From Tetrahymena elliotti 4EA (taxonomy: Eukaryota > Ciliophora > Oligohymenophorea > Hymenostomatida > Tetrahymenidae): a stretch of DNA of 64,000 bases. Shown in pieces: positions 47,994 through 60,481 of this stretch. How positions within the stretch are numbered: the stretch's first letter is position 1; every line of letters starts with the position of its first letter. The position numbers and the translations under genes were made by a program. The DNA is taken from contig JH720330.1 of assembly GCA_000231825.2 (NCBI GenBank), forward strand, positions 374,586 to 438,585. The letters are read 5' to 3'. Below the pieces are notes generated by a model. That model did no database searches and was not told the origin of the DNA. It worked only from the letters and a program-made list of their open reading frames with translations.

Positions 47994-49651
47994 CTCTCAA
48001 ACAGTTAATTTTATATTAAGATTTTGTAACTCCAAAAAGTATCACTAAAAAAAAGGATTTACCCAATTAAAATATCGATAAAATATTAAAATTTATTTAA
48101 ATTGTAATTTTTAAATCGAAAACAATATAATACAGGATGAGTTATCTAAGCAAATCTCATTGTCTACACCAATTTCGATCAAATTGCATTTTAAAATAGG
48201 CAATTAAAATAAGCAATTTCGATAAAGAGTTTGCTATTATTTAAGTTCAAGTTATTTTTAATGATTTTTTAAACATATTTATTTATATAAAAATCATACA
48301 TTATTTTTATTTTAGAAACTTAAATTCCCTCCTTTCAATCATGATCTAAATTTAAAAAAATGCCAAGAAAATCAGTTAATGTTTTACAAAAAATACAAAA
48401 AAAATTGCGTAAATTAAACTTGATAATTATTTTTACAATTTTATGAATAAAAAGTAAAGAATAACTTAAGACATTTTGTCAATTATGCAATAATCAAATT
48501 AATAAACAATATTTGAAAATCGGATAAATCTTTTAAACAAAAATTTGCAAAAAATAGCAATTCATTTCAAGAAAGCAATTAACCTCTTAAGAATTGTTTT
48601 TATTTTTTTGATTACCTTTTTATAAAAGATTATCTCGATTCAATTTTCTTTTGTCACAATTTTTTTAGAAATTAAAATTTTTCATCAGTAAAAACTAGAA
48701 TAATTTATAAATTTTTTAATTATGATTTATTCATTATAAACTTTATATTGAAATAAACTCTAAAAGATTACTAAAATATGATTTGAAAAAAATATTTTAA
48801 TGTTTTTTTCATTAATAATTTTAAATTGTTTATTAGTATTGATAGATAAATAATTTTTATTAGTTTTTAAATAATCAAAAATAGAAGCTATTCATTTTTT
48901 CAAATTATTTAATTAGAAAAAATTAATAAATTATTCTTTTCACTTTAGAAAATTTTCTTTTAAAAAAATTAATCATATTCTTCTTTAATTTTTTGTCTTG
49001 TTTACTTTGTACTGTTGTCCTAAAGATAGCTGAAATGAAATTAAATTATAATTTAAAGAGATATTTTGATTTGATATGAAAATAGTTTTCATTGAAATTT
49101 TAATTCTTTTACTATAATTAATAACAATAAAAATATTGATATATAATTTTTATTTTTTTTTAAATAAGTAATATAGGCTTTAAAATTTCAAAATTTTTTA
49201 ATCAAAAAAGTTAATAGTTATTCATTTAAATTTGATATGTTAATTATTCAAAAAAAAATGCAGCATATCATTCTAATATTTATTTATTTTTGTTTGTTTG
49301 TTTGTTTATGTTGTTTGATTTTGTTTTATTTGTTCGTTTGATCTTTGTTGTTTTTTGTTCTGGTTGTTTTAGTTTGCTTTTGTCTTTTGTTTTCTATTTG
49401 TTTGTTTTTATCTATCTTATTTTTCGATTGCTTGTTTGATGTGTTGATTTAATTTATCTTTTTTTTAATTTCTTTTATAATTTCTTTTTTTGTCTTTTTT
49501 ATTAATTTGTATTTTATAATTTTTTAATATATTAGGAATACTCAAGCTCATTTCTCAATCAAAGTTTTTACATCATCATCGTAATCATCTTTAATATTCA
49601 TCAAAATCTAAAATTCAATCTTTTTTTTGTTTTAAAAAATACTTTTTATAT
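47994..49651. other. Intergenic, A+T-rich with a T/G-rich low-complexity tract
   Basis: No gene. 49280-49420 is strongly T/G-biased on the + strand (tgtttgtttgtttgtttatg and variants), i.e. A/C-rich on the minus strand, resembling leader-type simple sequence. Confidence 0.6.
49280..49420. repeat. (TGTT)n-like low-complexity tract
   Basis: Perfect tgtt units at about 49291-49308, then degenerate T/G sequence almost free of C and with few A. Confidence 0.7.
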
Positions 49652-50135
49652 ATGAGCTGTTCGAAAGAAAAAGGATGTATGCTCTTTAGCTTATCATCCA
49701 AAAATGTGAAGAAAAATCAAATGAGCGATTCGAATAGTAGCAAACCCCCAGTCGATATGCATATAACTAAGATATGCAGTATTGATAGGAGCCTATTATA
49801 TTCTGTCAACAAACTTTCCAGATAAAGTGATTTAAAAGTAGGTGCACCTATCTCATGATTACGAGGAGTTTATTTAATGGGAAAACTTGACTGTCATAAA
49901 AGTTTCCAAAAATAAATTTATCTCACTCTTATCTCATTTGAATCGGATTTTCTGTTTCTGTATTGGAGATAATTAAATGGTATTTTATTTCCATTTTTTA
50001 TCTTGGGATTTAAAAACTTTGCTGAAGCAGCTGAATTGGTAAATTCATATGTCAGTTTTGTTAAAAAACTATTTTGAGTTCAGTCTGAATCTCAAAGTCA
50101 CCCCTTATTCACCCTATTAGGAAAGTTCACGTTGA
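49652..50135 (+). CDS. Unknown small protein with an apparent frame change
   Basis: GC-richer than its surroundings and coding-like in two consecutive frames. Frame 1 runs from ATG 49652 (MSCSKEKGCMLFSLSSK...) to TGA 49856-49858. Frame 2 is open from about 49712 to TGA 50133-50135 and reads well (HDYEEFIQWENLTVIKVSKN; SLLSHLNRIFCFCIGDNQ; YFHFLSWDLKTLLKQLNW). A 31-bp GT...AG intron at 49838-49868 would join them in phase 0, giving about 150 residues, but that is shorter than the other introns here. A sequencing indel, a +1 shift or a missed splice are alternatives. No family recognised; many aromatic and Cys residues, no clear membrane segment. Confidence 0.42.
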
Positions 50136-50553
50136 TTCGCTCATTTGCTGAGTAGCTTTTCCTACTCACTATTACTTTTTATTTTTTTACTTAGAAAAAT
50201 TTCTAATTAATTAATTCTTTATTAAAATTTGAATTTTCCTCCCGAATCTTAATTTAAATTTTCTTTTATTTTATGATACAAATAATTTATTCATTTGAAT
50301 TTAAAATTAGTTTTTCCTCACAAAAATCAAAAGACAACACAAATTAAATCTTAATTAATTTACTTACAAATTACCAATAAATTTCTCAAATATGAGACAT
50401 TTTATGATTTAAAATCTATTTCAATAAAACGATGAGGAGGGATAATAAGATATTATATATTTATTACATTCATTAAAATCTGAATCAATCACTTGACTTC
50501 TTTAATCCAAAAACTTATTCAAAAATATCAATAATCTAAGATTTCTTATTATT
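50136..50553. other. Intergenic, A+T-rich
   Basis: Nothing recognised beyond 3' flanks. Confidence 0.55.
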
Positions 50554-50560
50554 AAAAAAA
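50554..50560 (-). terminator. RNA polymerase III terminator of the tRNA gene
   Basis: A run of seven T residues on the minus strand begins two bases after the discriminator base of the tRNA, the standard Pol III stop. Confidence 0.85.
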
Positions 50561-50561
50561 T

Positions 50562-50633
50562 AGGTCCCACTGGGATTCGAACCCAGGTCAAGGGATTTAA
50601 AGTCCCCAGTACTAACCACTATACTATGGAACC
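50562..50633 (-). tRNA. tRNA-Gln(UUA): tRNA-Gln with anticodon UUA (reads UAA)
   Basis: A 72-nt gene on the minus strand with a full cloverleaf. The acceptor stem GGTTCCA pairs with TGGGACC (one G-T), with discriminator T. The D-arm contains the A-box-like TAGTGGTTAGTAC. The anticodon stem GGGGA/TCCCT encloses loop CTTTAAA, giving anticodon TTA at positions 34-36. The T-arm CCTGGGTTCGAATCCCAG is the B-box (GGTTCGAAT). No intron and no encoded CCA. Anticodon UUA pairs with UAA, so the tRNA inserts Gln at the reassigned stop codon, as known in Tetrahymena, which also has a UAG-reading Gln tRNA. The identity Gln rather than another amino acid follows from the code used by the surrounding genes. 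Confidence 0.95.
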
Positions 50634-52289
50634 GGAACACATTATTTATTAATTAATTTTCGGGCTAATATCACCTTTCTAAAATTAAAATTAATAAATC
50701 TAAATAAGATCATCAGTTTATCTTTTAATTATAAAAAGATAATTTACACTTATAAAATTAAAGGTTTATTTTTTAACTTATCAATAGTTGATTGAAATAA
50801 ATATGTCAAAAACAATGATTATTACATATTTATTCTAATATAAATACTTCTTTACATAATTTCTTTATTTCTTTTAAATGTTTAATTTTTAGTAGAGATT
50901 TGCAGATCATCATCTATCTCATTTAGTTAACTTTTAACAAAAACATATTTCTTTATTTTCTAAATATTTTAATTATAAATTTAAATCCAATTAGTTTGAG
51001 TCATGTTTTAGTCAATGAAATTTTTATATTTTGACAGATGATATTCAGATATTATATTTTTAGGTCAAACTTTAATAATTTATTTCAGAATCAACAATTA
51101 TCTTTTTATGTACATCTTCATAGAAACAAATTAAATATTTAAATAAATACAATCTAATTAATACTAAAATTTAGAAAGAAAAAGAAGCCTTATTATTTCA
51201 TTTTATAGTTTGTGTTGAACTGCAAGTCTAAAAATTAAATAAGTCTTTTTCTTTTTACTACATAATTTTTTTTTTTATGAAAAAATAAAATAGTTCTCTT
51301 TCTTCAATTTTCATTTCTTTTTTCCATTATTGTTTATTGTCTTGTTAAAATTTTATAGGATCTATAAAATAAATTATTTACTGAGTTTTAATTGATTTTT
51401 AAAGATGATTAATTTTTTAATTTTAAAAATTAGTAGTAATAATTCCTCTACATGTTAGGGGGAATCAACATAATTTTTATTTAAAAAAAGAGTAAATTAA
51501 TCCTTTATATTTACTTGGCCACAATTTTATTATGGTATTTATAGAAAGCTAAATTAGATCGATAAAAAATTAATGAATTTTTATCTTTATCTTAATGTTG
51601 ATATTTAATCATAGATAATTTGAATATTATTATCTTAATAGAATTTATCTCCAATTAATTATTTATTTATTTAATTGACTATTATTTTTTGCATTTTAAA
51701 GATAATTTACATGAAAATCTAAATAGATCTTATTTGTATAAACCAATTCCTTTTTCTTCTTAAATTCAAATAGTGTTATTGCAATAAATAAAAATTGTTC
51801 TAAATTTGAATATATTTAAATAAATAAATTTGATAAAAATAGGATTTCTTAATTTATTAAAAAATTTGATAAAACAATGATTTCTTAATTTAATTATAAT
51901 TTGATATGTTGTTTAAAGTTTAATTTAAAAGAGAATATTTAATCATTTTGATATTTTATGGATTGCATTTTACTCATTTTGAAGTGAGAGAGTAATAAAA
52001 AGTAGTAGCTAATTAAAACAATTCAAAGCTAAAATAATAAAAGAATTGATTTTTATTATAATTTTCAATTTATTAATAAAATTATGTACAATATTTCAAA
52101 TTAGCTCTATTATATTTAAGTAAAATTGTAAATTAATATAATTGCTTACTAATAGAAACTTAATTTTCAAAATTATAAAGAAAAAAACTCTTCTTCTTAT
52201 CAACAGTTCTATTTCTTTGAAATCATCTTAAAAACAAATCTTAGGATCGCTAAATTTAAGATACACATAATCCTCATTTCCAGACATTA
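50634..52289. other. Intergenic, A+T-rich; probable 5' leader of P5B ATPase gene 1
   Basis: No gene in 50634-52090. The stretch near 52150-52180 (attttcaaaa...tataaagaaa) resembles the sequence just upstream of the second P5B gene (62660-62720), suggesting homologous leaders. Confidence 0.5.
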
Positions 52290-52505
52290 ATGGAACCCCC
52301 AAAAAATGATTAGGCGCTGAATGAACAACTGTAATTTCTATTTCTTTATTTTATATTATAGGCAACTTCTACAAAGATAATTACTTGTCAAGATCATTGA
52401 AAATGGAAGCTTAATCATTCTAGTTTTTTCAAGGATGATTCAAATTAGCAAACAGAATATAAAGAATACTTCATTATCAAAAAAATATTTTGAATAGAAT
52501 TTCAT
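52096..52505 (-). CDS. Possible small antisense gene (119 codons) over the P5B ATPase start
   Basis: On the minus strand an ATG at 52505 ([12 protein letters not shown]) can be joined by a 50-bp GTA...TAG intron (52469-52420) in phase 0 to an ORF at 52419-52096. That ORF has protein-like composition: [54 protein letters not shown]. It overlaps the presumed first exon and intron of the P5B gene on the other strand, so at most one interpretation is right for most of this DNA. No family recognised. Confidence 0.27.
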
Positions 52506-55500
52506 CCTCTAAGTTTTCAGCAAAAATAATGTTTTTTTATCCTATCAAATAGATTAGAGCAAAAACTCTAAAATGAATAAATAAAAAATTAACCAGGAAG
52601 TAAAGTGAATTTCAAGCTCCCAGAAGACATATAAGAAGAGGGAGTAATTAATCAAATTGAAGCTTTCTAAATTTCAAATGTGAAATTAATACTTTCTTAC
52701 ATCCTGTTTGTGATTTCAGGAGGTATCTTATATCTCTTTACACGTTGGGATATAAAATTCAAGATTATGATCTAGATGGTAAAATGCCAAGCCTAAGATG
52801 CTTAATACATGAAGATAACATCGATAGGTAAAATATTATAAGTTCAAAAATGCTAGATTAATGTGTTGTTTATTAATTGAATGTGAAATAAACTTAAAAT
52901 TAAAAAAAATATTAATATGGATGAAATAAATTAATATTCCTCTTTTTTATTTAATTTAAAAACAGATAACACAATTACTTTAGTAAAGACAGAAAAAAGA
53001 GTAATGACGCTAGATGATTATCCATCCAACAATTTTCTTGTAAGATTTAAGTTGTAATAAAAAAAAGAAAGTGGATATAATTTATTGAAGAAGTATCGAA
53101 TTTGATCTTTTTAATTAGATTACTCATGATTTTATAATATTTGATTGCATTTTCCTAATAATTTTCCAATATACGAGATATTAAAAGGTCTATTGAATTT
53201 AGCTTACAATTATAAAATTATAGTGATTCATTTTTGATCTACTTTTAGAAATTAACCAACTTTCTTCCATAAACATTTTTATCTTTAAAAAATATTAACT
53301 TATTTTTTTAACAAAAAGATTTTTACTTTTAGACTTTACACTTATTATTACGATGACAGAGTTGATTGCTTTATGCCAGTCTAATTTGCTTTGTCCCTTT
53401 AGACCAATAATCAAATTCATGAAAAATATGGCAGAGGCATTGAAAGTGAAGAAAAATTAAATTAACTATTCTAAATGTATGGAAAGAATAATACAGAAAT
53501 CCCAGATAAATCTACAATGAAAATATTAATTGATGAGGTTCTTTCACCTTTCTATATTTTCTAAGTTTTCAGTGTTACTCTTTGGATGATTGAACCTTAT
53601 TACTATTATGCTTCTGTTATTCTTGGAACATCTTTGCTATCAGCTATTTTTAGTCTTATTGAAACAAAAAACAACTACAAAAAGCTCAAATAAATGAGTT
53701 TCTTTGAAACTCCAGTCTTTGTTTACAGAGGAATCTAGGAATACATTCAACCAGTAATTCAACATTTTTATTTCCAAAAATATTTGTTTTTGAGGGAGGG
53801 AGCAGATTCCAAATTTTCAAAAGGTGTAAAAGCCATTAGAAGAGTTAGTATGGAATATTATCAATTATACTGATAAGCCAAACATATTCACTTCTCGTCT
53901 CTCTTTAATTCCTTATTATCAAAGTCCTTCATTTTTTATTGAACTGGAAAGGAATATTTTGAGATAATAAATATTGTTTATTTTTTTATTAAATCATAAA
54001 ATTTTAATAAAAAAGGATGGAGGTAATCTCAAAATAGAGAGAGATATTATCAAAGGAAAGCAAGAAATAAGTTCATTAAATTTGGTACCAGGTGATATCA
54101 TTGAAATACCAGATGGTTAAATTATGCCATGTGATGTTATCCTATTGAATGGTTCTTGTGTTATGAATGAATCTATGCTTACTGGAGAGTCTATTCCCAT
54201 CATCAAATCATCCTTGCCATTTAATAGCAACAAATATCACCCTAATGAAGATGGAAAACAATCGACCCTCTTTGCAGGTACTAAGTGCATAGAAACAAGG
54301 TATTTATCTATTTTTTAATTTATTCTTCTTTTTCTTAATTAAATCTTTAAACAAAAATTCATATTAAAAATAGATTTTACTTGAAAGGTTAAATTCCTGT
54401 TCTAGGGTTAGTCAGTCAGACTAGTTTTAACACTATGAAAGGTTAATTAGTTAGATCTATTTTATATCCTAAGTAGAATTCCTTTTCATTTTATGTGGAC
54501 TCTTTGAAGTTTATTGCTGTTCTTGCCTTAATCTCAGTTCTTGGCTTTATAGTTTCAGTTCCTTTTATGATTAAGGGGTATAATGATGGGTTCCTTGAAT
54601 TAAGAGATCTAATTTTAAATAGTTTAGATTTAGTCACCATTACAGTACCTCCTGCTCTACCAACTTGCTTATCAATTGGAATCTCCTTTGCAGTTTCTAG
54701 GTTAAGAAAGCAGCAAATATTTTGCATTTCTCCTCCAAAAGTAAAAAAATTAGATTAAATTACTTGATAATAAAATTTAAATAAATATAGGTAAATATTA
54801 GTGGTAAAGTTACTATTATGTGTTTCGATAAAACTGGAACATTGACAGAAGAAGGTCTTGATATGTATGGTTTAAGACCTATATTTTATACTGGTCCTAG
54901 TAAGGTGAAGTTTGCTAAACTTTAAGAAGAAACTAAAAGATTAGGAGAAACAAAGAGATACAAATTAAATGGTGTAGCTGAGTAGGTTAATCTTTATGGA
55001 GAATCTAATCCTTACACATTAATTGGTGATCCTGAAATTATATTAAAAGAATGTATGGCAAGTTGCCATGGTTTAACTAAAGTTAAAGGAGAATTGATTG
55101 GTGATCCTTTAGAAGTGAAAATGTTTGAAGCCACTGAATGGGTATTGATTGAAAATGACATGGACAAGTATGATGAACTTGTTTTGGCTGTTGTTCAACC
55201 TCCCTTTGGCACAGTTTTCTAAACAAGTGATATCAATTAAATTGAAGAAAGTATCAAAACTAATTAGCTTCCAACTTCAATTGGTATAATCAAAAGATTT
55301 GAATTTTCTTCAAAACTCTAAAGAATGAGCACAATAGTCAGAAATCTCTAAAATTAAACAGATTTCTTTAGACTTCATGTCAAGGGTTCGCCTGAAAAAA
55401 TCTTTGAACTTTGCAAGCCAGATACCATCCCCTAAAATTTCCATGAAGTAATTTATTTTTAATTTTATATTTATAAATTATTAATTGTTCAAAAAAGGTT

Positions 55501-57961
55501 CTTGATTTCTATGCTAGAAAAGGTTTCAGAATTCTTGCATTTGGTGTTAAAATCTTGAAAATGACTTACAGAAAAATATAGAAAGTAGAAAGAGATGAAG
55601 TTGAAAAAGATTTAACATTTGCTGGTTTATTAATTATGGAAAATAAATTAAAGCCTATCACTACTTAGATAATCCAAGACCTTTAGAATGCAAACATCCG
55701 TACTATCATGGTTACAGGTGATAATGCTTTGACTGCTATTAGTGTAGGAAGATAATGTTAAATTGTAGATGAAAATAAAAGAGTTTATTTTGGAGATATT
55801 AGTGATGATCCTAAACTAAAAAATAAGATTGTTTGGAAGGATTTTGAACATGCTGATAAGGTTTTAAACGATGATAACTTAGAACCTGCAAATGGTATTT
55901 AGTAATATTTGGAAGAAGGTATTTTGGAGATACAAGAAGAAAAGTAGATCTTTGAGTAAGCTTAAATCTTAGAAGAAAAAGAACGTTTAAATTCTTCCAT
56001 CTATCAAAAAATAAAAAGCAAAGAAAATATGAATAATAAAACTAGCTTAAAATAAGATGGTTCTAATAAAAAATCCTACAGAGACAGAGCTAGCAGAGAA
56101 TTGTCGCTGAACTAATAGAACTAAATATCAACTCATGAATAGATTGATGCTGCTTTATCCATTTTTGAAAATCAGTAATAGCACTAAAGTCAAAGTTCTA
56201 GTGTAAATCTTTCTCAAGATCATCTCTAATAGAATCTTGCCTCACACTCAGATGTTAAATCAAATAGCAACAGTGAATTTTAATTTAACAAAAATGATGA
56301 ATAGGAAGAAGAAGAAATTGCTGCTTTACAAGGTAATTAATCAATCACAAACCTCAATAAATAACAAATTAAAAAATTAATTTTTTTATGAGTCATTGCA
56401 TTAAAACGACAAATTTTCTTCAAAAAAATGGAAAATAAACTAAAACAAAATTTTAAAAATTCTTCCTAAGAATTATTTATCAATTTTTATTAAAATAATA
56501 ACAAAATCAATTTAATATTGAATGTAAAATTATTATTTTATATGTTAGATGATATTTAAGATCAGTTACCTTGGAATACTCATTAAGAATAATTCACTTT
56601 AGCTATCACAGGAAGAGCTTTTTCAAAAATTATTGATGAATCTTCTGAAAGTCCTGCTAAAGCTCAATTGTTAAGAACTATGCTGCTCAAAACTTAAATT
56701 TTTGCTAGAATGAGACCAGAAGAAAAGGCTTTGTTACTTATGTCTTTACAAGAATTGCCATGGAAACCAACTTGTGGCATGTGTGGTGATGGTGCAAATG
56801 ATTGTGGTGCTCTAAAATCAGCTGATATAGGTATTTCACTTTCAGAAGCAGAAGCTTCCATTGCTGCTCCTTTCACATCTAAAATTTAAGATATCTCCTG
56901 TGTTATAGAAGTAACTATTTTTTGAAATAAAAATTTTATTTTACTTGACTTTTTTAATTAACTAATTATAATAAAATTAGTTGTTGAAAGAAGGAAGAGC
57001 TGCTTTGGTAACAAGTTTTTCTTGCTTTAAATTCATGGCTCTATATTCTATGATATAGTTCTTTACAACTACTTTGCTTTACACAGTCAATTCACTTCCT
57101 GGTGATATGTAATTTTTGTATTGGGATGTTGTAATCATCATACCTCTAGCTTTCTTAATGGGTCTTACTCAAGCCTATCCTGTATTATCTAAACAAGTGC
57201 CAGGATCAAGTCTTGTTTCTTTCCCTGTTCTTTGTTCTGTTATAGGATAAACTATAGTTAATGGAGGATTTTAAGTAAATTTACTTTTAATTATTTTTCT
57301 CAATTAAAAAAATTTATTAAAATTAAAAAGATCATCGTATTTTTCATTCTGAGAGCCTAAGACTGGTATTTATCTGTTGCAGATGCTCATAAATACCTTG
57401 ATGATTTGGATAATGAAAATGCTCGTAAAAGTTGTTATGAATCTACAGTATTATTATTTTCTAATTTATAAATGATTTAAAATTCAAGAAATTTTTTTAA
57501 TTTAAAAAGACTTTGTTTTTATTCTCAAATTTCCAATACATTTCTACTTGTATTGCATTCTCTATTGGTAAGCCTTTCAAGAAGGAATTCTACACCAACA
57601 GACTATTTACAATTGCTATTATTTTTATAATCAGTATTTCACTTGTTATTTAACTAGTTCCAAATAGCTTTACTCGTAGTTTCTTAGATGTAAAATTTAT
57701 TTTTCTTTAAAACTAAATAAAAGAATTATTAATTCATTTATCTAGGTATTTGAAAAAGTCTAACTTGATGGTGAACAGCCTATTTCTGAGATGCCTTACT
57801 CATTCTTATTAGTTCTACTTGGTCTTTCACTCGCTAGTGCTTTAACAAATATATTCTTTGAAAAATATATTGTCAAGAAGCTCTCTCTTTATGTTAAAAG
57901 AAGACAAGATCCTAAAAAATTATAGGACTTAATCATGCCTCATTCAGCTATCTAAAATTGA
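52290..57961 (+). CDS. P5B-type P-type ATPase (ATP13A-like), copy 1
   Basis: P5B ATPases are endolysosomal pumps; animal ATP13A2 exports polyamines from the lumen. Exons: 52290-52330 (uncertain), 52553-52827, 52966-53039, 53319-53753, 54016-54299, 54374-54740, 54791-55447, 55498-56332, 56549-56910, 56981-57274, 57331-57447, 57510-57689, 57746-57961; about 1378 residues. Landmarks: an N-terminal membrane hairpin ([20 protein letters not shown]), LTGES near 330, the P5B-type PPALP in membrane helix 4 near 462 (P5A has PPELP), the phosphorylation site [13 protein letters not shown] near 505, nucleotide domain [22 protein letters not shown], and [17 protein letters not shown] near 1068 with the family's [13 protein letters not shown], then six C-terminal membrane helices. 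A Gln/Asn/Ser-rich insert of about 170 residues lies in the cytosolic loop in exon 8. All catalytic residues are present. The first exon is inferred only from phase and a weak likeness to copy 2. Confidence 0.92.
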
Positions 57962-59001
57962 TTATAACAAATATTAAATTTTATAATGAAAATTGTCATC
58001 TATTTTTGTAACAAATAAATATATTTCTTTTTAGTATTTATTATACATTCATCAATAAAAAATATTTTTTTGATTTCTTTTAAATTTATTTTCATAATTT
58101 TATTTTAAACCTACATTTCTACAGTTACCTTTTACTGGTTTTGTTAAATACATTTTTTAATATTTTCAAACTATTTTAGATTTAAGTTTAAAAAGAAAAA
58201 TAAAATTAATTTATGAATTTAGACTTAAATGCCAAGAACCATAAATAGGTCAGCTTTTTTAAGCCAAAATATTCTATAAAGATTTAATAAAAAATAATTT
58301 TTGTTGGCTAAATTTGTGAGAATTTAAAGTGTATTATAATTTTTCTTACTTAGTTATATCTATTTATTTTGAAGATAAGAAATAAGTGATTCTTTGAATA
58401 CAAAAATGGAAAATACAATTGAGTAATAAATCTTTAAATTAAGAACAGAAAATTATTCTCTATGTTTTTTAAAATGAATTAGAATTCAAAAAGTATGTAC
58501 ATTTTGTCAATTTTATGTCTATATTGTATTATAACATTTTATATTTAAACTATAAAAGTAAATATAGTTTATTTTCAACAATTTTAATAGGAAACGTCAT
58601 TTTGTTTTTCAAAAAAATATTTTTTTAAAAATTGTAATAAAAATTCAATAAAAGAACATGAAAAAAAAAAATGTTTTTTATTTAAAAGGTTTTTGAAAGA
58701 AGGACCCAATTTCATTTTACTATAAAAGAATTATTTGATGAAGATGCTTTTGATTATATTTAGATTTTATGAATGATATTATGGGTATTTCTTTTATATT
58801 TTTAATTAAAAAATAGAACTATTTTAAATGTATTAATAAAAAACCAGAGTGAGTAACTACTGCTACTCTACTTAATGATTATTATTAAGACTATTTCTTT
58901 TATACAAATCTAAGAGTCTGGCTTATATTAAAAAACAACATATTTGAAATAAACATTTAATTAATAAAATTTCATTAAAAAAACATTGCCATAAATATTA
59001 A
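57962..59001. other. Intergenic, A+T-rich
   Basis: 58400-58790 contains small open pieces, one with acidic protein-like sequence just after an AG at 58689 (FTIKELFDEDAFDY). Too short and unjoined to call. The end is the leader of the carboxypeptidase gene. Confidence 0.45.
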
Positions 59002-60481
59002 ATGAGGAAAATTGTCTTGCTTTTTGCTATTTTAGGACTTGCTCTTTCTGCCTAAAACCCAATCTTCTTAAACGAGACTTACACTTCTGGTTTAGTTAAC
59101 ATCTAAAAATCAAGTGATATTTTTTACTGGCTTTTTAATTCAAGAAGCAATCCTTCTACTGATCCCTTGGTTATCTGGTTGAATGGTGGTCCTGGATGCT
59201 CTTCTGAACTTGGTCTTTTCACTGAAAATGGTCCTTTCTCTATTGGTGATAATTCTAATTTAGTATATAATCCCTTCGCTTGGAATAGTAATGCTAATGT
59301 TGTCTTTGTTGACTAGCCTGTTGGTACTGGATTTTCTAATGCTGGCTAAGATGAATTAGTTACAGATGAAGATGAAGTTGGTGAAGATTTTTACAGTTTC
59401 CTTCTCGGTTTCTTAGATTAAAATCCTTAATTTGTTGGTAGACCTCTCTACGTTACTGGTGAATCATATGCAGGTCATTATATTCCTGCTATTGGTGCTG
59501 AATTAGTCAAGCAAAAGAATCCTAAAATTAATTTATAAGGTCTTGCTATCGGTAATGGCTTGGTAAATACCATTTCTTTTTCTTGTTTTTTATTCATTTT
59601 TTTCTTAAATATTTCTCATTAAGTAAAAACCCATATAAAAATTTTCTTGATTTTAATTAAAAAAAGAAATCAAACTAAAATCAATTTGTCATTTATTAAT
59701 TTAGAGCTTGAATAAAAATATTTTTTTTCTAAATAATTAGGTAAACAGAAATGTTTAAGACCCTACATATGGTGAATATGCCTTTTAAAATAAATTGATT
59801 TCTGCTGCATAATACTACTTAGTTGTTAAACCTGCTTTTGCTCTTTGCTCTTCTTTGAGCGGTATTAACTAAAGCCTTAGTAACATATTCTGTAACATTG
59901 GAGAATCAGCTATAGTTGGCACAGGTTCAACCCCTAAATTCAACATCTATGATATCAGAAAGCCCTGTGTTGGTGGTTCTTTATGTTACGATATGACTCC
60001 TGTTGATAAATTCCTTGCAAGAAATGAAGTTAAATCAGCTTTGGGCGTTACTGGAAGAAATTGGTAAGAATGCTCCAACGCAGTTCATACTGCTCTCAAC
60101 TAAGATTAAACTGCTAACCTTTCTATTAAAGTTGCTTAAGTTCTTGAGAGTGGAATTAAAGTTTTAGCTTACAGTGGAGATCAAGATTTCATTTGCAATT
60201 ATTTGTAAACAAATTTAATAAATTTTTATAATGTTAATTTTTCTTTTAAAATTTTAAATAACAGAGGTGGTATCGCTTGGTCTGATGCTATGGAATGGTC
60301 TCATCAAAAAGCTTTCTAAAATGCTAAATTCGAAGATTATGTAGTTAATGGAAAAAGCGCTGGTCAAATAAAGGGTGCTGCAAACTTCTAATTCATTAGA
60401 GTTTATCAAGCAGGACATATGGTTCCTATGGATTAACCTGCTGTCGCTCTTCACTTATTAAACTCATTCATCTCTAATTGA
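59002..60481 (+). CDS. Serine carboxypeptidase, family S10
   Basis: A secreted or lysosomal/vacuolar peptidase that removes C-terminal residues at acid pH. Three exons, 59002-59562, 59741-60204 and 60265-60481, give 413 residues (typical 400-480). The N-terminus is a clear signal peptide ([17 protein letters not shown]). Family marks in order: [15 protein letters not shown] (substrate carboxylate and oxyanion site), NVVFVDQPVGTGFS, the nucleophile Ser in [11 protein letters not shown] near residue 155, AIGNG, the catalytic Asp in SGDQDFICN near 336, and the catalytic His in [13 protein letters not shown] near 392. Several Cys pairs can form the usual disulfides. It lies between the two P5B ATPase copies and shares their strand, but nothing else ties them functionally. 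Confidence 0.95.

Noticed and set aside
54491..54727. Minus ORF of 78 codons
   Set aside because: Antisense to the P5B membrane helix 4 exon containing PPALP.
60254..60454. Minus ORF of 66 codons
   Set aside because: Antisense to the carboxypeptidase exon with the catalytic histidine.
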